Assembly: GCA_020854145.1 (NCBI GenBank)
Contig: JADZFZ010001185.1
Location: 1-41,732, forward strand
Direction of reading: 5' to 3'
DNA length: 41,732 nt
From: Deltaproteobacteria bacterium
Lineage (GTDB): Bacteria > Myxococcota_A > Polyangia > Polyangiales > JADZFZ01
Position 1 is the first letter of the stretch; each line of letters begins with the position of its first letter. The notes under the pieces were generated by a model. That model did not search any database. It was given only the letters and a program-made list of their open reading frames with translations, and was not told the origin of the DNA. Positions 9,634 to 18,100 of this stretch are shown piece after piece. The position numbers and the translations under genes are program-made.

Positions 9634-10640
9634 ACCAGAGCTCCGTCGCGAACGACAATGCCCTTGAAGCCGCGCTCCGCGAGCCACGTGCGGACCTGCG
9701 TCCTAAAGTCCGGCGTGAGGTCGTCTAGGAATTTCTCGAGGTTCATCTTGCGCGTAGGGTCTCCGAGGACCTGCTCGAACACCTTGGGAGTCGACAGGAA
9801 CCGGATCGTCGAAGTCAACGTGCTGGCGATGAGGTCGAGCCGGCCGGTGGCGCCCCAGCGGCGCATCGCTTCGCGATGCGTCGCATAAGCATCCAAGACC
9901 TCGCCAGGGTCGAGCGGTCGGTCGGCGTCGAGATAGGCGCGCGAGAAGGCCGTGGCCCACTTCGTCGCGAGGACGCCCGCGAGCGCCGTGATGAGCGGCT
10001 CTGGGCGTCCGCCACCGTTGCGCTCCCATGCCTCGAGCACCCTGCTCGCGAACACCCAGCTCCGTGGCGAAGTCTCCGCAAAGACGCTCTGGGAACGACG
10101 GACGAAATCGATGATCTTCGGATGTACCTTCCCGTCAGTGCGCGCCCAGGCGCACCACTGCTCGACATCAGCCACGACGTGCACCTGGAGGAAGCGGGAC
10201 AGCAGGGCAGGGTCGAGCGGCTCTACCGTGTAGCCGCCGGAATCGGCGGGATTGACGGCCGCGCAAGGCAGCCAATCGACGAGCTCGTAGTCGTTCAGCC
10301 GACGTGCCGAGAGTAACTGCAGACAAGAGCTCTGCATGTAGCGAGGAGCTCTATTGAGCTCCTCGAAGACCAGCAATCCCTTGCTCCCTGGTCTGGGAAG
10401 AAACGAGGGAGGCGCGAATCGAGTTCGATCGTTGTCGTCGCGATAGGGTATCCCCACCAGGTCAGTCGGCTCCATCAGAGCGAGATCACGGACGATGAGA
10501 TCCACGCCGAGCTCGTGAGCTGCGTGCTCAAGAAGAGCACTCTTGCCGACTCCGTGATTGCCGTGCAGGAGCAGTGGGATGTCGGCAGCGAACGCAAGCT
10601 TCACGACCTCGACGAGCGGCCGTCCCGCAGTCACGGTCAT
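9630..10640 (-). CDS. MoxR-family AAA+ ATPase
   Basis: Walker A GNHGVGKS, Walker B LLVFEELNRAP, PLDPALLSRF sensor/Arg finger region. Confidence 0.85.
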   Translation of the reverse strand: MTVTAGRPLVEVVKLAFAADIPLLLHGNHGVGKSALLEHAAHELGVDLIVRDLALMEPTDLVGIPYRDDNDRTRFAPPSFLPRPGSKGLLVFEELNRAPRYMQSSCLQLLSARRLNDYELVDWLPCAAVNPADSGGYTVEPLDPALLSRFLQVHVVADVEQWCAWARTDGKVHPKIIDFVRRSQSVFAETSPRSWVFASRVLEAWERNGGGRPEPLITALAGVLATKWATAFSRAYLDADRPLDPGEVLDAYATHREAMRRWGATGRLDLIASTLTSTIRFLSTPKVFEQVLGDPTRKMNLEKFLDDLTPDFRTQVRTWLAERGFKGIVVRDGALV

Positions 10641-10656
10641 CACAGGGCACACGCTG

Positions 10657-11334
10657 TCAGGCGGCTTCACACGGGACAGCGTCGCCCGTGTAATCGCCGC
10701 CATCGATCACGGTCAGTCCCGAGTAGTCGATCTCGACGAGCACGTGGACGTCGGGCTGGTCCAAACGAAGTTGCGCGAGATGGGCGAGTTGCTCCGTGAG
10801 GAACTCCGTCTCGGCGCGGAGGATGGCGTCGAGCTCGACGACGTCGATCGTGTTGGCGTTCACATGACGCAGCAAATAGGAGCGCTGGCTGCTCGCGACA
10901 GGGTCCCAGCCGCGATCCTTCACCTCCGCGGAGGGGTGCGGCTGCATACGATCGCGGAGCACGACCTCCTGGCGAAACTCCACGCGCACCTGTCCGGGAT
11001 CGGACGTGACGAGCGCGCGCGTCGCGTCGCGTAGCGACGAGAGAAACCCGCCGAGCGTTGAGAGGAGCTTGGGGTAGTGCGCCGGTGACGTTGCCACCGT
11101 CGGCGACACGGAGATGCGTACGGCGCACCTCGGCGGCGTGGACGCGGCAGAGGCGCCGGGCACGGCCGTCGGCGATGTACTTGGTGGTGGCGGAGGCCGC
11201 GTGGCGCCGGTGCGATCTGACTCGGGCTCGGAGCTGCCCGGAGGCGTACCGTGGCCGGTGTTGCGCGCGTTGCCATTGCTGGCTCCATTGCCTCCCGCGT
11301 GAGGGCGCGGGTTCGATGTGGACGCTGTTGCCAT
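10657..11334 (-). CDS. Hypothetical protein with Pro/Ser/Thr-rich N-terminus
   Basis: ORF from MATASTSNPRPHAGG; conserved-looking C-terminal half; collinear with MoxR gene. Confidence 0.6.
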   Translation of the reverse strand: MATASTSNPRPHAGGNGASNGNARNTGHGTPPGSSEPESDRTGATRPPPPPSTSPTAVPGASAASTPPRCAVRISVSPTVATSPAHYPKLLSTLGGFLSSLRDATRALVTSDPGQVRVEFRQEVVLRDRMQPHPSAEVKDRGWDPVASSQRSYLLRHVNANTIDVVELDAILRAETEFLTEQLAHLAQLRLDQPDVHVLVEIDYSGLTVIDGGDYTGDAVPCEAA

Positions 11335-11439
11335 GCTGGGTCTCCTGTTGATTGGGAGGTCGCGCTCGAGCCTTCGGCGTGACATCGAAGCGGTGCCTGG
11401 CGCGGCGCAAAGCGCAGCGATCGTTGTGGCGGTTGAGAG

Positions 11440-12129
11440 CTATTCGCGGAGTGCGGAGATCCAGAACCATCCCTCCGCTCCCATGCAGGCGAGCACGGTG
11501 AGCCACACGAGCGCCGTCCCGACGGCCTCGAGAACGCGCGCACTGCGTCCGGACGGCGACTGGCTCGCCGGCAGCGGCGTCGCCACGGGAACGTCTCCAG
11601 GAGTCCGATAGGGACCGAGCACGAGATGCTCGCGCCGGTGGCGTCGTGCTTCCCACCACGACCCGATACTCGACGCGAGGCGCGCCCAGCGGAGGGCGAT
11701 CTCTCTCGGCAGGGGCCAGGGCACCGCCACGACGAGCACGCACGGCAGCAGGAACAGCGCTCCGGCACCGACCAGCACCCCAACCGCGAGCGTGACGGTC
11801 CATCGCTTCGCGCGGTCACGGCGGGGCTCCGCGTCCAGGTGGTGATGGAACCCGTCGAGACCGACCTCGACGAGCACCCCGAGGTCACCACCGAGCGCCG
11901 CGATCGGGCTCACCACGAGGCCGGCGGCGGCCCCGCTGGTGAGCGTCCAGACGAGCGACCGCGTCGCCCAGAGGACCACGCCGGCCGCGACGCTACCCGC
12001 GACGAGAGCAGCCAGGAGCGCGAAGACCACCGCACCTGCGGTGCGCGCCTGCTCGACCTCGTCAGACGGAAGAGCGCGGGCGCCGATCCATCGGCGAATC
12101 GATGCACGGGTGGTCGACGGTGCGGTCAC
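11440..12129 (-). CDS. Hypothetical multi-pass membrane protein
   Basis: TM segments VVFALLAALVAGSVAAGVVLWA, WTVTLAVGVLVGAGALFLLPCVLVVAVPW. Confidence 0.65.
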   Translation of the reverse strand: MTAPSTTRASIRRWIGARALPSDEVEQARTAGAVVFALLAALVAGSVAAGVVLWATRSLVWTLTSGAAAGLVVSPIAALGGDLGVLVEVGLDGFHHHLDAEPRRDRAKRWTVTLAVGVLVGAGALFLLPCVLVVAVPWPLPREIALRWARLASSIGSWWEARRHRREHLVLGPYRTPGDVPVATPLPASQSPSGRSARVLEAVGTALVWLTVLACMGAEGWFWISALRE

Positions 12130-12266
12130 GAGGTGCCTCCGTGTTCGGGTCTCGAAGGTCCGTCGGTGGAGCGCGCGCCTCGTGACGATCTGTCGTGCGT
12201 GCGTCGACTCGCGTTCGCCGGGGAGCCACGGGCGGGTGCGGCGCGCGGTCGGGCGGTGCCCAGCGG

Positions 12267-12815
12267 CTACTGGTCCTCCGCGAGGTACGCTCGCACTCGC
12301 TCACGGACCCGCTGGATCCGCTTACGGACGACCGCCGGAATGGCCGCGCCGCCCGGCCCATAATCGAGGAGCAGCGCGCGATCACCATCCCTCAGGGTCG
12401 AGAGGGCGCTCCGGAGATCGACGACCACCCCGAGGTCCGTGTCGAGCCCCACGCGATCCACCAGGCTATCTCCGTCGTTGGCCGGAGCGAGAACGCGGTG
12501 ATGGCGGGCGTCGCGCCGCCGGTAATCGCGGATCCGACAATCGATGATTCGATGGACCCAGCTGGGCCACGCGCCCGCCTCCTTCAGCGTGATCAGATTC
12601 CTCGACACCGCGATGCTTACTTCCTGCGCGATGTCATCTGCCGTGCTGTCGTCGACTCCACGACGCGCAGCGGAGCGCCGCGCCCGGCGTGCCGCCTCGC
12701 GGAGCAACTCATCCAGGGCTTTGCGATCGCCGGACCGGGCGCGCTGAATCCGGTCCAGGCATCCAGCCTCGGCACCCGTCGTGCCCAACCTGCAGGTCCC
12801 ACTCTCCGTCGGCAT
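12267..12815 (-). CDS. RNA polymerase sigma factor, ECF-like
   Basis: RKALDELLREAARRARRSAARRGVDDSTADDIAQEVSIAVSRNL...AWPSWVHRIIDCRIRDYRRR region-2-like; RVRERVRAYL C-terminus; RBS ggaggtgacc before ATG. Confidence 0.75.
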   Translation of the reverse strand: MPTESGTCRLGTTGAEAGCLDRIQRARSGDRKALDELLREAARRARRSAARRGVDDSTADDIAQEVSIAVSRNLITLKEAGAWPSWVHRIIDCRIRDYRRRDARHHRVLAPANDGDSLVDRVGLDTDLGVVVDLRSALSTLRDGDRALLLDYGPGGAAIPAVVRKRIQRVRERVRAYLAEDQ

Positions 12816-12830
12816 CGGTCACCTCCAATA

Positions 12831-12871
12831 CCGATGGGAGCGGGAGAGCGAACGGTTTCGAAAACGCTCGG
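12831..12871 (-). repeat. Copy 1 of exact 41-bp inverted-orientation repeat (putative shared promoter/leader)
   Basis: Reverse complement is ccgagcgttttcgaaaccgttcgctctcccgctcccatcgg, identical to 20385-20425; fills the intergenic region before the sigma gene. Confidence 0.92.
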
Positions 12872-12874
12872 GGC

Positions 12875-13828
12875 TCAGCGCCGCGCCTGCAGTCGCGCCA
12901 ACTCCGCTCGCAGGTCTTCGCTCAGCCACGGCGTTCTGAGCAGGTCTGGCAGGACAGGGACCAGATGGCGTTCGCGCTCGGCAGCCAAGCTCGGATCGCG
13001 GGCGAGGAGATCCAGGTAGTAAAGCGCGCGGAGGCGCGGTTGGTCCGCCGGCCGCGACTCGACTCGTAACATCCCCGTGACGTACGCCATCCACCGACCC
13101 TGCCCAGCGAGGTCGGCCGCTCGGTCGCACAGGGCGTCGACGTCCCCCTCCTCGCCCAGAGCATCCAGGTCCAGCGGCATCACGCCTGCGGCGTGCCGGA
13201 GCACCCAGCCGGCCGACCCGGCGAACAGCTCACTCAGTCGATGATCGAGATCACCGGCGCGGTACCAGTAGCCAGAGCAGAGCTCCGGGAGACGAAACAG
13301 GCGGGCGACCTCCTCGCTGGTCAGCGCAACGAGGCTTGTGCCGACGGTCGTGCCCGCGCGCTCCAGCCGGAGCGGTGCGGACGGCTCAGACTGAGCATCG
13401 GTCAACACGCGAACGAAGAGCTCGGCGTCGCGAACGACGAGCCACACTTCGCAGAGGACGTCGCCCAAGCGCTGCCGCCAGGCGCAAGGGACGAAGTGCA
13501 CCATGGGCGGCAAGTCCGAGTGACCTCGGCCGACGGTCGCGGCCGCGAGCTGGAGGGGTCGCGCCCTCGCGATCGCGACGGCCTCCCCCACCCGAAGCAC
13601 GTGAACGACACGAGGACGGTCGAGCAAGTCGCGGGTGGCGTCACGGACGCGCATGTGGGTCTGCACCTCGAGCACGCAGCGCCCATCGCTGCACACCACG
13701 AGATGGGAAGCCACACTGGCGGCCTCGTCGTCGGACAGCTCTCCGAAGGCGTACCCAGCTAGGGTCTCCTCGCTAGGGTGCGCGCGCAGGTCCCATGCCG
13801 TCGGCTCACTCGTCGCCATGATGGTCAT
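12875..13828 (-). CDS. Hypothetical protein with anti-sigma/zinc-finger-like N-terminus
   Basis: HPSEETLAGYAFGELSDDEAASVASHLVVCSDGRCVLEVQ resembles zf-HC2-type anti-sigma N-termini; ATGA overlap with upstream gene. Confidence 0.6.
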   Translation of the reverse strand: MTIMATSEPTAWDLRAHPSEETLAGYAFGELSDDEAASVASHLVVCSDGRCVLEVQTHMRVRDATRDLLDRPRVVHVLRVGEAVAIARARPLQLAAATVGRGHSDLPPMVHFVPCAWRQRLGDVLCEVWLVVRDAELFVRVLTDAQSEPSAPLRLERAGTTVGTSLVALTSEEVARLFRLPELCSGYWYRAGDLDHRLSELFAGSAGWVLRHAAGVMPLDLDALGEEGDVDALCDRAADLAGQGRWMAYVTGMLRVESRPADQPRLRALYYLDLLARDPSLAAERERHLVPVLPDLLRTPWLSEDLRAELARLQARR

Positions 13829-15084
13829 CCTCCAGCCAGCACGCGCTTCCAGGGCTGCAATCGATCCTCGACTCGCCAGCATCGGGCGATCGTTCCGTTC
13901 GTCGCCCGCGCCGCAATCAAGGAAAGGCTCTCGCTCGCAGCGTGCACGTAGTTTGCCCAGTAGTCGTTCATGGGACCGCCGAAAAGCCGTGCTTCGGTAG
14001 GCATGTGCGGTTTGGTGCCGATACGAAGAGCGTGGATCCAGAGGGCCGTGGCCGCTTCGGCACCCACGCACTTCGCGACCTCGTTCGGGCGGATGTTGAC
14101 CGGCCGCCCGTCGACGACCTGGTAATCCGACGGCCACATCAGCTCGAGATACATCATCGCGAATCGGTACGTCCCCCAGGACAGGAGCGTGCTCCGAGGA
14201 CCTTTCGTCGTGTCAGGCTCGTCTGCGGAGTGCCTGAGGACGAAGTCGTCGAGCACATCGCGCATGGGCTCCGGGACCGCGAACCACTGCGATATCCACT
14301 CGTGCCTGCCACGCAGATCCCGCAACACGAGCCAGTGCTGGCGGGAGTCGTTGCGGAGCTGCGCCAGCACACGACCGATCCGCGCGATCTCCTCGTGACG
14401 GGCGATCGCGGTGGTCAGAACTCGGATGCGGCGACTCTGCTCCGCCTCGCCGCGGAGCAGTAGCACCAGCGCGTCTTCCCCGCGCGCTTCTGACGGCCTG
14501 GGAACCCGTATGACCTGGGCCTCCACTTCGGACGCATCCGTCGCGGACGGCGTACGCGCGCCCGTCCGATCGCCAAGCGCTCTGCGGATGGGGCCGAATA
14601 GTCGCCACGCGAAGCTCCCATAGAAGAGCGTGGAATCGAGCTCATCGAGCCTGATGTTCTCGCCATCCGGCTTCGGAGGCATCGACCATCCCGAGCCCGC
14701 GGCATCGGTCTGGTCCGGAGGGTCGAGGAAGCTCTGCCCGACCTCGAGGCGGATGGCAGCGAGGCGCGCGACGTGCGACACCGTCTGCTCGAGCTCGTTG
14801 GGTGCGTCGGCGACGGCGTCGCCGGCGACGGTGTCGCGAAACAGTGCCTCGACCTTCTCGCGTAATCCGGCGCGCGATTCGTAGGCCACATCGAGCAGCG
14901 CACCGGCACGCTTTCGGTACTTCGACGCGAGGTCCGAACCTCCCTGTCTCAGCCAGCCGCTCACGTACCGCGTAGCCTGGACCAGCAGGATCTCTCCCAG
15001 CGACCCCTTGGGGCGAGCGCGATCCCTCCCGCCCACGCCATCGACGATGCCGAGCCAATCATCGAGCCGCAGCACTACGGACAC
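13825..15084 (-). CDS. Hypothetical protein
   Basis: Intact ORF, translationally coupled (ATGA) to 12875-13828; no recognised motif. Confidence 0.65.
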   Translation of the reverse strand: MSVVLRLDDWLGIVDGVGGRDRARPKGSLGEILLVQATRYVSGWLRQGGSDLASKYRKRAGALLDVAYESRAGLREKVEALFRDTVAGDAVADAPNELEQTVSHVARLAAIRLEVGQSFLDPPDQTDAAGSGWSMPPKPDGENIRLDELDSTLFYGSFAWRLFGPIRRALGDRTGARTPSATDASEVEAQVIRVPRPSEARGEDALVLLLRGEAEQSRRIRVLTTAIARHEEIARIGRVLAQLRNDSRQHWLVLRDLRGRHEWISQWFAVPEPMRDVLDDFVLRHSADEPDTTKGPRSTLLSWGTYRFAMMYLELMWPSDYQVVDGRPVNIRPNEVAKCVGAEAATALWIHALRIGTKPHMPTEARLFGGPMNDYWANYVHAASESLSLIAARATNGTIARCWRVEDRLQPWKRVLAGG

Positions 15085-15172
15085 GTTGCCCTCCTACCCT
15101 CAGGGGCGCGGCCGACTCGTGGTTTCGGAGACGCGCCACCAGAGGAGAGAGCCCCCCTCGTGTCGAGGCCAC

Positions 15173-18100
15173 TCATCGGGATCCACCGGGCAGGACCTCG
15201 TCGAGGCGGACGGCTGCGCGCCCTCTCCGCTCCGCCGCTTTGTATGCCGTCTCGATCGACGAACGCGAGAAGAAGGCCCCGAACCGTTCCGCGTAGAACT
15301 GGGCGACGTGCGTCCCCAGCTCCGCGTCCCACCACTCACGCAGGGTGAGCGTGACAAGCGGGACGCCCTCTGGCTCGCCCGGCTGATCCAAGGGGACGAG
15401 CTCCGCCCGCGCCGAGGGCTCTTGTGGGTGAACGCTTGGCGCAACGAGCACCAAGAGCGCTGGAGGAAGCACCAGACCGCGAACCCCGGCGGTCCCCTGC
15501 CGGGATGCTTCGATCGTCGCAGCCTCCAGCGCTCGCTTCCGGATGATCATCGCAGAGAGACCAGCCCACGCGGATGTGTCGGCCGCGACGACGATCACGT
15601 CGAATCGCCCCCAAAGCCACCAGTCGATGGTGCCTGCTCCCGTCCCTTGGTCGAGCACGACTTCGCGGCACCCCAGCGCTCGGAAATGCGTGGCGACCGA
15701 AGCATCGAGCCGGCGCAGCAACTCCGCCGTCGGGGCGCAGACGGCGACGCTGCATAGCGGCCACGGGACGCCTCCTGGCAGGGCTACCTCCGCGCGCGCC
15801 GGGGCGCTGCCCTCCATCCAATCGAGGAAGCCGACCCGACCCTCCTCGTCGCCGAACATGAGCTGCCCGGTCGAGGAGACGGCGCACGCGCAAAGCGGCG
15901 CGGCGGCGTGCCACTGTCCGACGAGCTGCCCGGTCTCGACGTCCCAGACGAGAAGCAGTCCATCTCTGCCTGCCGAGGCGAGCCGGTGGCCATCCGGGGA
16001 GAAGGTCAATTGTTCCACAGGGCCATCGCCAGCGCGCACCCGATGATGCCCGGTCAACCAGCGAGTAGCCTGACCCGAGCTCAGATCCCAGAGGCATAGC
16101 CGGTCGTCTTCATGTGACGATGTCGCCGCTCGCGCGAGCGGCTCGTGAACGGCGACACGTTCGATCCGCCTGATCTCTTGAGTCGAGGCGCGGAGGCGCC
16201 CCAACGGACGCGGATCGTCGGCCAACTGCTCTTCGGCGGTCGTGAGCTCGCCGTCGTCGCCGACCAGGACGAGCGGAGCGGACGCACGCCGTTGGCTGCG
16301 CGTCCCGTCGGCCGCCGTGCACACCCAATTACTGCTCCCTAACTTGCGCTCGACTCTCTCCAGGGGCTCCCCGGTCCTCGGGTTCCACCAGATTTTCCAC
16401 CGCATTCCGAGCGAGATCGCCGGCCAGCCGTCAGGGTGAAAGCTGACAGCGGCAATCTCGTCGCCGAACTCCCGCGATAGGTGACGGCTAGGCGTGCGCC
16501 GTTCTCCCTCGCTCAGTGTTCCCTTGAATCTCCGCGCCGCCTCGACATCCCATACTTGAAGATAGCCGTCGCCTGACGACAGGACCAAGCCATCACTCGC
16601 TGGCGAGAACGCTGCTGCCGTGACCTCCGGTGCAGGAATCATCGCCCCTATCTTCTCCCCAAGCGAGGTGTCCTTCCGTGAATCTGCGGCCCACAGGTAG
16701 ACGGAGTCTCCGCAGCCGACGACAAGCCACCGGTTCGTCCCGTCAGCTGCAACGACATCCGTGTCCCAGCCAAGGCCAAACGACTCAAGCAACTCGCCAG
16801 ACGTCAGTCGCCACAGTTGGAGGCCTCGCTCGCGGAACGGATGAAGAGCCGCGACGAGACGAGAGCCTCGGAGGACGGTCAGGGCGCAGCCCGCGGCGTA
16901 TTCCCCTTCGTGAGCTAGAGTCGCCAACCTCTTGCCTGACGCGGTGTCCCAGAGGCTCAGAGCTCCCACCTCATCTAGGACCACGGCGCGCTCGCCGGAA
17001 TCGTCGACTGCCAGCTGCCAAACCTGACGGTCGCTGGAGAAGCTGCGGAGCGAGAGCCCGCGAGCGCAGTCCAGGACCGTGACGCTCGTGCCCTCGGCGA
17101 CGATGGCCACACGCCCCGTGGGTGCGAGAGCGGCGTGCTCGAAGCCTTCGCGAACGACGCTCGGCTGGCTCTCCCGCAGGTCCCAGCACAAGAGTCTTCG
17201 CGGCTTCCCGCGCGTCAAGATGAGCAGCATCTCACCCGGGTCATCCAAAGCGATGGATTCGACACGGTCGCTGCCGGTGAGCAGGAGCTCGGATTCCAGC
17301 TCTCCAGCATCGAGGTTCCAGATCCTCACCGTCTGGTCGCCGCACGACACGACCAGGCGACCGTCGGGGTGGACGAGAGCGGGACCACGGTCGCCGGGCA
17401 GAGATCGGATCTTCTTCCACGTCCCCACCTCCCATGCAGTGATGCTGGCATCGCGGGAGTCGTGGATGGCGTGGATCACGCGCCGCCCGTCTTGCGTGTA
17501 TGCCACCGTGGCCTTGCGGTGCGGGGCAGAGTGCAGTGTCCGGCAGGGCATCGATTCGGTTGGGAGCGGCTCGCCGACACGGCGCAACCAGGTTCTCTGC
17601 GCGCCGTCGCCCTTCAGCCATTCCTCGGCGGCCCGCCGGACCCACGCATGCTCGTGGCTCTCCATGGCGAGCTGTAACAGCATCGTCGCCCCGAAGCGCT
17701 CCAGGCGATGGGCTCTCGCCGAAAGAAACTCCCGCAAGTCGCTAAGTGGTTCTCGGACGGGGTCCGGCAAGGCGTGCAGATCCTCGAGCACACCGAGAAC
17801 CGCCCCATCTCCGAGCACATCGAGTCGAGTCATCAGATAGCCGAAGTCTCTAAACGCGAGCCCCGGATCCTCTCCTGCTTGGCTGAGGTGTCCCGGAAGG
17901 TATCTCAGCGCGTAGCGGCTGCGGTGGTCTCGCCAGCGGCGGCAGTGCTCCAGGAGCTGCGCCCGGCGTTGGTTCGCGGCGCCGCCCAGATGGCGCGAGA
18001 AGTCGGCTCTCAGCCTAGGGTGGGTGAAGCCGATGGCCAGTGGTGGGCCCGAGTCGACCCGGAGCCACCTGCGAAGCTCCGACGGCAAGGCGCGCAGCTG

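Noticed and set aside
12831-12871. LexA/SOS box within the 41-bp repeat (CGAA-ACCG-TTCG)
   Set aside because: Dyad is 2 nt shorter than the CGAAC-N4-GTTCG type box and no lexA-like gene is present; insufficient support.
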